Source: Comamonas terrae
GTDB lineage: Bacteria > Pseudomonadota > Gammaproteobacteria > Burkholderiales > Burkholderiaceae_C
Direction: 5' to 3'
Assembly: GCF_001544075.1 (NCBI RefSeq)
Contig: NZ_BCNT01000026.1
Span: 1-42,035, forward strand
Length of the DNA stretch: 42,035 nucleotides
In this document: piece after piece, positions 8,484-18,304 of the stretch
Position numbering within the stretch: the stretch's first letter is position 1
How the letters are laid out: each line of letters starts with the position of its first letter
Program-made: the position numbers and the translations under genes
The notes under the pieces: model-generated
Told to the model about the DNA's origin: nothing
The model's database searches: none
The model's input: the letters and a program-made list of their open reading frames with translations, nothing else

Positions 8484-9832
8484 GCTTGCACCTCCTGCGC
8501 GGGTAGCGCTGCTTCTTGCAGCAACGTATCGTCCAGCGCAGCAAGGGCTGCACGGCCCAGATGCGCCACGGCCGCATCGTCCAGCAGATAGGGCGGCATG
8601 CAGTACAGCGTGCGGCCCATGGGCCCTATTGGCCTCAGCAGCAGGCCGTGGGCCAGGGCTGCGGCGTGGTAGCGCTGGGAAAAGTCGGGCAACCGGGTAT
8701 CGATATCCCAGGCCCAGATCATTCCCTGCCGGCGCGCGTGGCGCACGCGCGGATGTGCCGCCAGAGGCGCAAATGCGGCGCTGATGCGCTGGGCCAGTTG
8801 GCGATTGGCTGCCAGCGTGTCGAGCTGCTCGAACAGCTCCAGCGTGGCCACGGCGGCGCGGCAGGCCAGCGGGTTGCCGGTGTAGGAGTGCGAATGCAAA
8901 AAGCCACGCGCGGCATCGTCGTCGTAGAACGCGGCATAGACTGCGTCCGTGGTCAGCACCGCAGACAGCGGCAGCGTGCCGCCAGTCAGTCCTTTGGAAA
9001 GGCAGATGAAATCTGGTGTGATGCCTGCCTGCTGGTGGGCAAACAGACTGCCCGTGCGGCCGAAGCCGACGGCGATTTCGTCCACCACCAGATGCACCTC
9101 GAAGCGGTCGCACAGTGCTCGGGCCAGGCGCAAATACTCGGCATCGTGCATGGCCATGCCGGCGGCGCATTGCACCAGTGGCTCCAGAATCAGGGCCGCA
9201 GTCTCTGTGTGGTGGGCTTGCAGCCAGGCTTCCAGGCCTTCTGCAGCGCGGCGCGCCACGTCGGCGGCCGTTTCACCGGGCCGGGCCTGGCGTGCATCGG
9301 GGCTGGGCACGGTGGCCGACAGCCGCACCAGCGGGCCATAGGCATCGCGGAACAGCGCGATATCGGTGACCGAGAGCGCGCCCACGGTCTCGCCGTGGTA
9401 GCCGCCGGCCAGGCCCACGAAGCGGTGTTTGGCAGGCTGTCCCCGGTTGCGCCAGTAGTGCGCGCTCATCTTCAGTGCGATCTCGGTGGCCGAGGCGCCG
9501 TCGCTGCCGTAGAACGCATGACCCAGGCCGGTCAGCCCGGCCAGGCGCTCGGACAGCTCCACCACCGGGGCATGGGTGAAGCCGGCCAGCATCACATGGT
9601 CGAGGCGCTGCATCTGCTCGGCCAATGCGGCCCGAATGTGCGGATGCGAGTGGCCGAAAAGATTCACCCACCAGGAGCTGATGCCGTCCAGATAGCGCCG
9701 GCCCTGGGTATCCACGAGCCAGGGGCCGCTGGCATGGTCGATCGCAACCGGCGGCGCGGCTTCGTGCCGCTTCATCTGTGTGCAGGGATGCCACACATGC
9801 CGCATGCTGCGGCTGGCAAGACAGTTGTCCAT
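8480..9832 (-). CDS. bioA: Adenosylmethionine--8-amino-7-oxononanoate aminotransferase
   Basis: PLP class III aminotransferase that makes 7,8-diaminopelargonate using S-adenosylmethionine as amino donor; 450 residues. Motifs include HVWHPCTQM, DGISSWWVNLFGHSHP, VDEIAVGFGRTG and the PLP lysine in CLSKGLTGGTLPL (about Lys280). The open frame can be read from a TTG at 9835, but the ATG at 9832 is six bases behind AGGAG and is preferred. It follows bioB after 132 bases that contain a stable hairpin and overlaps bioD by four bases. Confidence 0.97.
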   Translation of the reverse strand: MDNCLASRSMRHVWHPCTQMKRHEAAPPVAIDHASGPWLVDTQGRRYLDGISSWWVNLFGHSHPHIRAALAEQMQRLDHVMLAGFTHAPVVELSERLAGLTGLGHAFYGSDGASATEIALKMSAHYWRNRGQPAKHRFVGLAGGYHGETVGALSVTDIALFRDAYGPLVRLSATVPSPDARQARPGETAADVARRAAEGLEAWLQAHHTETAALILEPLVQCAAGMAMHDAEYLRLARALCDRFEVHLVVDEIAVGFGRTGSLFAHQQAGITPDFICLSKGLTGGTLPLSAVLTTDAVYAAFYDDDAARGFLHSHSYTGNPLACRAAVATLELFEQLDTLAANRQLAQRISAAFAPLAAHPRVRHARRQGMIWAWDIDTRLPDFSQRYHAAALAHGLLLRPIGPMGRTLYCMPPYLLDDAAVAHLGRAALAALDDTLLQEAALPAQEVQA

Positions 9833-9916
9833 CAAAAACTCCTGAAGAAAAGCAGGCGCAAGCAGGCACAGCGGAGCCTGGCCCCCTGCAAAGCCATCGA
9901 ATCCAAGAAGACGAAA

Positions 9917-9935
9917 CCCCGGCGCGGTGCCGGGG
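9917..9935 (-). other. Hairpin between bioB and bioA
   Basis: CCCCGGC (9917-9923) pairs with GCCGGGG (9929-9935) around a 5-base loop. On the leftward transcript it lies between the bioB stop and the bioA ribosome-binding site and is followed by a mildly U-rich run (GTTTCGTCTTCTT). It could be a partial terminator or an RNA-stability element that sets bioB above bioADF; no strict U-tract is present. Confidence 0.5.
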
Positions 9936-9964
9936 AAACCTAGGTGCTGGCCCGCTGGCGGGAT

Positions 9965-10990
9965 TCAGCCGGCGACGGAAGCCCGCAGCCCGTGCAGGCC
10001 CAGCTTGCGCATCAGCGTGGTGTCGGCTTCCACATCGGGGTTGCCGGTGACCAGCAGCTTGTCGCCATAGAAGATGGAGTTGGCGCCGGCCATGAAGCAC
10101 AGCGTCTGCACGGCCTCGCCAAGCTGCTGGCGGCCGGCCGAGAGGCGTACGCGCGCTTTGGGCATGGTGATGCGGGCCACGGCGATCACACGCACGAAAT
10201 CCAGGGGATCGACAGGCTCGCTGTCGGCCAGCGGGGTACCGGGCACACGCACCAGGCTGTTGATGGGGACGGATTCGGGATACGGATCCATGTTGGCCAG
10301 TTGGGCGATCAGGCCCGCGCGATGCACCACCTCCTCGCCCATGCCGATGATGCCGCCGCAGCACACGCTGATGCCGGCATCGCGCACGGCCTGCAGCGTA
10401 TCGAGGCGATCCTGGTACTGGCGCGTGCTCACCACGTCCCGGTAATACTCGGGTGCGGTATCAAGGTTGTGGTTGTAATAGTCCAGCCCCGCCTCGCGCA
10501 GGGACTGCGCCTGATGCGGCTGCAGCATGCCCAGCGTGGCGCAGGTCTGCAGCCCCAGGCCTTTGACGGCGCCGATCAGTTCATTCATCTTCTCGATGTC
10601 GCGGTCCTTGGGGGCGCGCCAGGCCGCACCCATGCAAAAGCGCGTGGCGCCCGCATCCTTGGCGGCCTGGGCCGCGCGGGTCACCTCTTGCACGCTCATC
10701 AGTTTCTCGGCCTTGACGCCGGTTTCGAACTCGGCCGACTGCGGGCAATAGCCGCAGTTCTCGGGGCAGCCGCCGGTCTTGACCGACAGCAGCGTGGCCA
10801 GCTCGATTTCGCCGGCCGGCCAGTGTTCGCGGTGAACGCTCTGGGCCTGGAACAGCAAATCCATGAATGGCTTGTCCAGCAGCCCCTGGACGGCTTCCAC
10901 GCTCCAGGCGGGCTCGGTTGGGGCGGTCGGCTCCTGCTCCGGTCGGGCATGCCATTGCACGGTATGCGTGGAAGTGCTGCAAGCGGTCAT
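9965..10990 (-). CDS. bioB: Biotin synthase
   Basis: Radical-SAM sulfur-insertion enzyme that turns dethiobiotin into biotin; 341 residues. The [4Fe-4S] motif Cys-x3-Cys-x2-Cys is in [13 protein letters not shown] (Cys75, 79, 82). Further cysteines for the sacrificial [2Fe-2S] cluster occur in [16 protein letters not shown] and [10 protein letters not shown]. The ATG at 10990 follows AAGGAG. First gene of the leftward bioBADF operon, which lacks bioC and bioH genes here, so pimeloyl supply is encoded elsewhere. The operon end converges with the tyrosine recombinase. Confidence 0.97.
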   Translation of the reverse strand: MTACSTSTHTVQWHARPEQEPTAPTEPAWSVEAVQGLLDKPFMDLLFQAQSVHREHWPAGEIELATLLSVKTGGCPENCGYCPQSAEFETGVKAEKLMSVQEVTRAAQAAKDAGATRFCMGAAWRAPKDRDIEKMNELIGAVKGLGLQTCATLGMLQPHQAQSLREAGLDYYNHNLDTAPEYYRDVVSTRQYQDRLDTLQAVRDAGISVCCGGIIGMGEEVVHRAGLIAQLANMDPYPESVPINSLVRVPGTPLADSEPVDPLDFVRVIAVARITMPKARVRLSAGRQQLGEAVQTLCFMAGANSIFYGDKLLVTGNPDVEADTTLMRKLGLHGLRASVAG

Positions 10991-11376
10991 CGTGGCTCCT
11001 TCTGTGAATGTCTTTTTTCATTCTGAACAGAAAAAACCGGGCAATGCATGAAAAATCGGCTGACCTGGCAAAAATAAACCGCCCCTTTTCAATGCTTCGA
11101 AAAAGCCGCAAATTGATTCATTTTTAGCAGCAGATCGGCATCATTTGGAAGACATTGGCAAATCGCTTGTCCAAGCAACTGCCAATTTGGAGCCAACAGG
11201 CGCCAACGGCATTCAATGCGCACCGAACCCATGGCGAAGATATGCACGGATGCCTGCGCGTCATTTTTCACACGGCACGGCGCCTGCCGCATGGGACAGG
11301 CATGCGAAAATTTTCAGTCCCGCCAGGCCCTTTCCGGTTCCTGGCCATAGACAGCCCCCTCCGGCTTCCCTTGCAC
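10991..11376. other. Divergent region between bioB and ModE-like gene
   Basis: 386 bases, locally AT-rich near bioB (runs of T and A at 11013-11036). It must hold the bio promoter and that of the ModE-like gene. I could not recognise a BirA- or BioR-type operator or a clear promoter pair. Confidence 0.4.
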
Positions 11377-11781
11377 ATGTCCGACGCCTCTTTACCCGCG
11401 AAATTGCCCGCCCACCCGGAAAAAACCGGCGGCACACCGGTCATGAAGCTGCGCATGCGCGTCATGGCCGGTGACGCGATCGCCATCGGGCCGGGAAAGA
11501 TTGCGCTGCTGGAAGCCATAGGCCGCCACGGCTCCATTGCCGCTGCCGCCAAATGCCTGGGTATGTCTTATCGCCGGGCCTGGCTGCTGGTCGACGGGGT
11601 CAACCAGGCGCTGAATGCTCCGGCCGTGGCCACCGCCATGGGTGGCGCGGGCGGGGGAGGAGCGACGTTGACGGATACAGGGCGCGCGGTGATTGCGCTA
11701 TACCGGCGCATAGAGCATCGCGCAGCAAAGGCCTGCCAGGGCGATATCGACCAGTTGCTGGCCATGGTTCAACGCCCCTAG
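11377..11781 (+). CDS. Single-domain ModE-like winged-helix regulator
   Basis: 134 residues from the ATG at 11377 (an alternative ATG is at 11443). Residues about 24-115 match the N-terminal DNA-binding domain of ModE: GKIALLEAIGRHGSIAAAAK, GMSYRRAWLLVDGVNQ, and a wing with the diagnostic GGAGGGGATLT. The C-terminal molybdate-binding TOBE (Mop) domains of full ModE are absent, as in many short ModE_N proteins, so molybdate sensing is not supported by the sequence. It is divergent from bioB and no molybdate transport gene is adjacent. Its regulon is unknown; control of the neighbouring operon is only a possibility. A hairpin terminator follows. Confidence 0.85.
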   Translation: MSDASLPAKLPAHPEKTGGTPVMKLRMRVMAGDAIAIGPGKIALLEAIGRHGSIAAAAKCLGMSYRRAWLLVDGVNQALNAPAVATAMGGAGGGGATLTDTGRAVIALYRRIEHRAAKACQGDIDQLLAMVQRP

Positions 11782-11800
11782 CCGCTTCTGAAGCATAAAC

Positions 11801-11823
11801 AAGGCCGGCTCGCGGCCGGCCTT
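11801..11823. terminator. Bidirectional hairpin terminator between ModE-like gene and eda
   Basis: AAGGCCGGC (11801-11809) pairs perfectly with GCCGGCCTT (11815-11823) around loop TCGCG, 20 bases past the ModE-like stop and about 70 past the eda stop on the other strand. Each strand ends the stem in TT with a short T-rich tail (TTGTTTA on the leftward strand). Probably serves both convergent genes. Confidence 0.65.
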
Positions 11824-11896
11824 CATCAAGGCAGCCCTGCCAAAGCCCGCAAGCCGCAGCAACTGCCCAGCTGAAAGCCAGGCCGGCCCGGCCTTT

Positions 11897-12522
11897 TCAG
11901 CGCGGCAAAGCGGCGGCTTCGCGGGCCAGAGCGGTGATGTGCGTCCAGTCGCCGCGCTGCAGCGCATCGGCTGGCACCAGCCATGAGCCCCCCACGCAGA
12001 CCACATTCTTCAGCGACAGGAAATCGGCCGCATTCGCGGGCGAGATGCCGCCCGTGGGGCAAAAGCGCACGTCGCCGAACGGCCCCTGCCAAGCCTTGAG
12101 CATGGCCGGGCCGCCTGCCTGCATCGCGGGGAAGAATTTCAGTTCGTTGAAGCCGTCGGCCTGGGCCGCCATGATTTCGCTGCTGGTGGCAACGCCTGGC
12201 AGCAGCGGCAGCCGCAGGTCCCGGCAGGCCCGGCCCAGCGCGCCGGTATAGCCGGGGCTTACGGCAAAGCGCGCGCCGGCACCGTGGGCGGCCCTGGCAT
12301 CGCCCGCATTGCGCACCGTGCCTGCGCCCACGATGGCTTCGGGCACCGCCGTGGCAATGGCTTCGATGCAGGCCAGGCCCTGCGACGTGCGCAGGGTCAC
12401 TTCCAGCACGCGTATGCCGCCGGCCACCAGGGCCCGGGCCATGGGCACCGCATGTTCTACCTTGTCGAGCACGATGACCGGAATCACCGGTGCATCCTGC
12501 ATGATGGCCAAAGCCGACAGTT

Positions 12523-12532
<10 letters not shown>
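11897..12532 (-). CDS. eda: 2-keto-3-deoxy-6-phosphogluconate aldolase
   Basis: Class I aldolase that splits KDPG into pyruvate and glyceraldehyde 3-phosphate, the last Entner-Doudoroff step; 211 residues, the usual length. The general-base glutamate is in VLEVTLRT (about Glu44) and the Schiff-base lysine in NELKFFPA (about Lys132), matching Glu45 and Lys133 of the E. coli enzyme. The start ATG (12532) lies ten bases inside the 3' end of edd and follows a GGGAG site, so the pair is translationally coupled. Last gene of the gntK-dctQMP-edd-eda operon. Confidence 0.96.
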
Positions 12533-14340
<1,808 letters not shown>

Positions 14341-14446
14341 ATCCGTTATCCGTAATCGGGAGCGGCCTCGAGACCGGCCTGCTCCAACTCAGGGACACCG
14401 CGCAAGGACCGGGCCAAGGCCGGGACCGGCCGCGCCGCCATGCGGG

Positions 14447-14483
14447 TGTCGCCCCCTTTCGAGGGAAAGGCGCCGCAGCGCCT
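14447..14483. repeat. REP-like tandem hairpins between dctP and edd
   Basis: Two adjacent small hairpins: CCCT/AGGG (14454-14457 and 14462-14465) and AGGCGC/GCGCCT (14468-14473 and 14478-14483). The layout resembles short palindromic extragenic repeats that I recall from Comamonadaceae genomes, but only one copy is visible here, so repetition is not shown. It may stabilise the upstream dctP message or act as a weak terminator. Confidence 0.35.
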
Positions 14484-14497
14484 CAGGGTGCGGCGTG

Positions 14498-15499
14498 TCA
14501 GCGCAGCTTTTTCAGCTCGTCCTGGGTCTGCTTCCACAGATCCTGGCCCACGCCGTTGGCCACCGAGGCATGCACGCTGGTCAGCTTGGCGCGCATGCGG
14601 TCGGCTTCGGCGGCGGACAGTTCGTTGACCACCATGCCCTTTTGCTTGAGATCGGCCAGGGCCTTGGCGGCTTCGGCGCGGGTGTCCTGGCGCTCGAACT
14701 CGCGGCTCTTCTTGGCCGCCTCCATCAGCACTTTCTGCTCGTCCTTGGTCAGGCCGTCCCACCATTTCTTGCTCACGGTGAGAATCCAGGGGCTGTAGAC
14801 ATGGTTGGTCACCGTCAGGTACTTCTGCACCTCATAGAACTTGCTGGACAGCACGGTGTTGTAGGGATTCTCCTGGCCGTCCACGGCCTTGGTCTCCAGC
14901 GCGGTGAACAGCTCGGAGAACGGCAGCGGCACCGCATTGGCGCCCAGGGCCTTGAAGCTGTCGAGGAAGACATTGTTCTGCATCACGCGCAGCTTGATGC
15001 CGTTCATGTCCTCGAGCTTGGCCACGGGGTGCTTATTGTTGGTCAGGTTGCGGAAGCCGTTTTCCCAGTAGACCAGGCCCACCATGCCCTTGGGCTCCAG
15101 CGTGGCCTTCACGCGCTCGCCCACGGGGCCGTCCAGCAGCGCATCGGCTTCCTTGGTGTTGTTGATCAGGAACGGCGTATCCCACAGCGCCATCTGGGGC
15201 GCGATGCCGACCAGGGTGGCCGTGGAGCCCACCATCATCTCCTGGGCGCCGCCGATCAGCGCCTGCTGCATCTGCGTGTCCGAACCCAGCGAGGCGTTGC
15301 CGATGGCGCGCACCTTCATCTTGCCGCCCGTGGCCTTTTCCACTTCCTTGGCGAAGAAGCGCGCGGCGCGGCCCTGGTTGGAGTCGTCCACCAGGCCATA
15401 GCCGAAGCGCACGATGCGCGGCTTGAAATCCTGCGCCTGCACGGCGCCGGCTGCTACGAGGGCGGCCAGCGCGCCAGCCAGAGCAAATTTGATTCGCAT
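14498..15499 (-). CDS. dctP: TRAP transporter substrate-binding protein DctP
   Basis: Periplasmic solute-binding protein of a tripartite ATP-independent transporter; 333 residues. A Sec signal peptide (about 1-22) ends VQA before QDF. The family core is clear: GSDTQMQQALIGGAQEMM, WDTPFLI, and NGIKLRVMQNNV with the carboxylate-binding arginine in KLRV, then NAVPLPFSELFTALETKAVDGQENP. The ATG at 15499 follows AAGGAG. It lies in an operon with gluconokinase and the Entner-Doudoroff genes, so the substrate is inferred to be gluconate or a related sugar acid; sequence alone does not prove it. Confidence 0.95.
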   Translation of the reverse strand: MRIKFALAGALAALVAAGAVQAQDFKPRIVRFGYGLVDDSNQGRAARFFAKEVEKATGGKMKVRAIGNASLGSDTQMQQALIGGAQEMMVGSTATLVGIAPQMALWDTPFLINNTKEADALLDGPVGERVKATLEPKGMVGLVYWENGFRNLTNNKHPVAKLEDMNGIKLRVMQNNVFLDSFKALGANAVPLPFSELFTALETKAVDGQENPYNTVLSSKFYEVQKYLTVTNHVYSPWILTVSKKWWDGLTKDEQKVLMEAAKKSREFERQDTRAEAAKALADLKQKGMVVNELSAAEADRMRAKLTSVHASVANGVGQDLWKQTQDELKKLR

Positions 15500-15631
15500 A
15501 CCTATCTCCTTGGTTTATCTAGAGGGCAAACAACGGGCAAACCGCCCCGGGAAATTTCAGTGTTTTGGCCGCTACCGCTTATGTGGAAAGCGACAGCAGC
15601 TATTGATATCGAAGCAATCAGCACATTCCGA

Positions 15632-16912
15632 TCAGTGCATCCACCTGAGCGGGCCGGTCACGATCTGCGGGAACAGCACCAGCAACACGGCCAGCAGCAC
15701 ATAGGCCATCAGGAACGGGTTGGTGCCCTTGATCACCGTCTCCATGCGCAGCCGGCCCACGCCGGCCACCACGTTCTGCACCGTGCCCACGGGCGGCGTG
15801 ATCAGGCCGATGCAGCCCACATAGATGAACATGAAGCCGAAGTACACGGGGTCGATGCCGGCCTTGGCGGCCAGCGGCGCGCACACGGGGCCGAAGATCA
15901 GGATCGTCGGCGTCAGGTCCATGGCCGTGCCCACGACGAGCAGGAACAGCATCATCAGCGCCATGAAGGCCGTGGGGTGGCCGAGCACGCCGGAGAAGGT
16001 GTCGGCCAGCATGTTGGGCAGGTCGGCCAGCGTGATCATGTAGGCCGTCACCGTGGCGGCGCCGCACAGGAACATGACCACCGCCGTGGTCTTGGCCGCG
16101 GCCAGGAACACTTCGTAGAGCCGGGACCAGCTCATCTCGCGGTAGACCACCATGGAGACGAACAACGCATAGACGGCCGCCACCACGGCAGCCTCGGTGG
16201 GCGTGAACACGCCGCCCTTGAGGCCGCCCAGGATGATGACCGGCATCATCATGGCCCAGAAGCTCTTGGCCAGCGCCTTGATGCGCTCGCCCCAGCTCAC
16301 GCGCCGGCCCTGGGACAGCTGGTATTTGCGCGCAATCCACCACCAGGCAAACACCAGGAAGGCGCCCATGATGAGGCCGGGCACCACGCCCGACAGGAAC
16401 AGCTTGCTGATCGAGGTGTTGGTCGTCACGCCGTAGATCACGAACGGCATGGACGGCGGAATGATGGGCGCGATGATGCCGCCCGAAGCCAGCAGGCCCG
16501 CGCCGTAGCTGTCCGGATACTTGTGGTCGCGCATCATGGGCAGCAGGATGGTGGCCAGCGCCGCGGTATCGGCAATGGCCGAGCCGCTCATGGAGGCCAG
16601 CAGCACGGCCGCGCCGATGGCCACATAGCCCAGGCCGCCGCGGATATGGCCGACGAAGGCGCTGGCCAGATCGATGATGCGGCGCGACAGGCCGCCGGCG
16701 TTCATCAGCTCCCCGGCCAGGATGAAGAACGGCACGGCCAGCAGCGGGAAATTGTCGAAGCCGGCCTGCAGGTTCTGGGCCAGCAGTTGCGAATCGAAGA
16801 AGTCCAGGTGCCACATCAGCGCCACGCCGGTGAGCACCAGCGCCTGGGCGATCGGCATGCCGATCACCATGCCGCCGATCAGAACGAACAGAAAAATAAA
16901 GGTCACGACCAT
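15632..16912 (-). CDS. dctM: TRAP transporter large permease DctM
   Basis: Large inner-membrane subunit of the TRAP transporter, 426 residues with about 12 hydrophobic segments, driving sodium- or proton-coupled uptake of the DctP-bound solute. Typical motifs are MSGSAIADTAAL (about 138-150), GGIIAPIIPPSMPFVIYG and GLITPPVGT. It starts 24 bases after dctQ and is followed by dctP after 132 bases. The dctQ and dctM genes are separate, not fused. Confidence 0.96.
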   Translation of the reverse strand: MVVTFIFLFVLIGGMVIGMPIAQALVLTGVALMWHLDFFDSQLLAQNLQAGFDNFPLLAVPFFILAGELMNAGGLSRRIIDLASAFVGHIRGGLGYVAIGAAVLLASMSGSAIADTAALATILLPMMRDHKYPDSYGAGLLASGGIIAPIIPPSMPFVIYGVTTNTSISKLFLSGVVPGLIMGAFLVFAWWWIARKYQLSQGRRVSWGERIKALAKSFWAMMMPVIILGGLKGGVFTPTEAAVVAAVYALFVSMVVYREMSWSRLYEVFLAAAKTTAVVMFLCGAATVTAYMITLADLPNMLADTFSGVLGHPTAFMALMMLFLLVVGTAMDLTPTILIFGPVCAPLAAKAGIDPVYFGFMFIYVGCIGLITPPVGTVQNVVAGVGRLRMETVIKGTNPFLMAYVLLAVLLVLFPQIVTGPLRWMH

Positions 16913-16936
16913 GGTGCGTTGCCCCTCTCCAATGCC

Positions 16937-17446
16937 TTATTCGATGTCCAGAGCGCCTGCATCGCGCTCCACCGGCGTGCCGCGGCGCATGTCGCGCGCG
17001 GCCACCAACAACAGCCCCACGGCGAGCACCAGCGTGGCCGCCGCGCCCAGGGCCAGCGGGTAGCCGAGCACCGTGCTGAAGCTGGACAGGCCCGCCTGGA
17101 CCTGGGCCCAGGAGCCCCACAGCAGCAACACCATGCAGGCCACGACCAGCAGTTGCGACAGCCAGAACAACACCTTGCGGCCCACCGGTCCCACGCGCGA
17201 GGTCACGAGGTCGAAGCCCAGGTGGCTGCCCTCGAAGGCCGCGACGATGGCGCCGATGGCCACCAGCCAGACGAACAGCAGGCGCGAGATTTCCTCGTAC
17301 GAGACGATGCTGGTGTTGAACACATAGCGCAGCACCACATTGATGAAAACGGCCACCACCATGCCGGCCAGGGCCAGAACCATCAGCGCCTCGGCCAGCC
17401 GCTGCAGGCGTGGCTTGGGAGCAGCGGGAGTTTTTTCCGGACTCAT
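16937..17446 (-). CDS. dctQ: TRAP transporter small permease DctQ
   Basis: Small four-helix membrane subunit, 169 residues. Hydrophobic segments lie at about 19-41, 53-75, 95-117 and 133-153. The conserved region NVVLRYVFNTSIVSYEEISRL... is the DctQ signature. The ATG at 17446 has a strong AGGAGG site; the longer open frame upstream is inside gntK and was rejected. It sits 19 bases after gntK in the same operon. Confidence 0.94.
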   Translation of the reverse strand: MSPEKTPAAPKPRLQRLAEALMVLALAGMVVAVFINVVLRYVFNTSIVSYEEISRLLFVWLVAIGAIVAAFEGSHLGFDLVTSRVGPVGRKVLFWLSQLLVVACMVLLLWGSWAQVQAGLSSFSTVLGYPLALGAAATLVLAVGLLLVAARDMRRGTPVERDAGALDIE

Positions 17447-17465
17447 TTGTTGAACCTCCTGATGC

Positions 17466-18044
17466 TCAGGGTTGGGAAGAAGAAAGAGAGGCCGCCGCTG
17501 CGCGCGGGGGCACGGCCAGCCAGGCGTTGACGCGGCCCACGATGTCCGCCAGCGGCAGCGTGGCATCCACGCCCAGCACGCAGGACTCGCCGTCGGGGCG
17601 CTCCAGCGTGGCGAACTGGTTGGCCACCAGCTCCGGCGAGAAGAAATGGCCGGCGCGCTCCTGCACGCGCTGCAGCGCCGTGTCGTAGTCGAGATCGAGA
17701 AACACAAAACCCACGGCGCCCTGCCCGGAGCCGGCGCGCAGCTGGTCGCGGTACTTGCGCTTGAGCGCCGAGCAGGTCAGCACCACGCCTTGGGCAGGCC
17801 CGGCCGTTGCGGCCTCCGCCAGCAACCGGGCCAGGCGCGCCAGCCAGTCGGCGCGGTCTTCGTCGGTCAGCGGCACACCGGCGCGCATCTTGGCGATGCT
17901 GGCTTCGGAGTGGTAGGCATCGCCTTCATGCAAAGCCCAGCCCAGCGAGGCCGCAAGCTGCTGGGCCACGCTGGATTTGCCGCAGCCCGATACGCCCATG
18001 ACGATCAGCGTGCGTGGCGGCGTTGTTTGGTTAGCGCTATCCAT
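17466..18044 (-). CDS. gntK: Gluconokinase
   Basis: Phosphorylates gluconate to 6-phosphogluconate, the substrate of the edd product; 192 residues, a thermoresistant GntK-type P-loop kinase. Walker A is GVSGCGKSS (about 17-25). LHEGDAYHSEASIAKMRAG and LTCSALKRKYRDQLR are typical of the family. The start ATG at 18044 abuts an operator-like palindrome (18028-18043), so repressor binding would cover the start codon region. Only a poor ribosome-binding site (AAGG two bases from ATG) is visible, so the exact start is less sure. First gene of the operon. Confidence 0.95.
   Translation of the reverse strand: MDSANQTTPPRTLIVMGVSGCGKSSVAQQLAASLGWALHEGDAYHSEASIAKMRAGVPLTDEDRADWLARLARLLAEAATAGPAQGVVLTCSALKRKYRDQLRAGSGQGAVGFVFLDLDYDTALQRVQERAGHFFSPELVANQFATLERPDGESCVLGVDATLPLADIVGRVNAWLAVPPRAAAASLSSSQP
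18028..18043. promoter_or_regulatory. Operator-like palindrome 1 (LacI/GntR type) at gntK start
   Basis: TGGTTAGCGCTATCCA is a 16-base palindrome with one mismatched pair and the TAGCGCTA core (18032-18039) typical of LacI-family operators. It overlaps the gntK start codon, and a near-identical copy lies at 18251-18266 next to the repressor gene. Confidence 0.75.
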
Positions 18045-18250
18045 AACCTTGAAAAAAGAGGCAGCGAGCACGCTGCGTGCTGCTACCTGGTTGAAAACGG
18101 AGCCCATGCGCCTGGCATCATGGGCCGGCGACTGCTGCAGTGCTTCTTTGTGGGAGACCCATGTCTCCCAAAAAGTGGCACCAGCGGGCTTTGCGTGGCT
18201 GCCTGGGGGGGTTACCCTCCCACAACATTCACAAAGCTGTGGCAATCGCT

Positions 18251-18266
18251 TGGTTAGCGCTATCAT
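18251..18266. promoter_or_regulatory. Operator-like palindrome 2 (LacI/GntR type) upstream of repressor
   Basis: TGGTTAGCGCTATCAT repeats palindrome 1 with the same TAGCGCTA core (18255-18262). The shared sequence extends left (TTGGTTAGCGCTATC in both copies). Centre-to-centre spacing is 223 bases, which would allow looping between two bound repressor dimers. It is 39 bases upstream of the repressor start, so autoregulation is likely. Confidence 0.75.
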
Positions 18267-18304
18267 AACTGCGCTTCCCACCTTCCAAAGACTAGGACAA
18301 TCCC

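Noticed and set aside
10991..11376. BirA- or BioR-type operator upstream of bioB
   Set aside because: No convincing spaced palindrome was found in the region.
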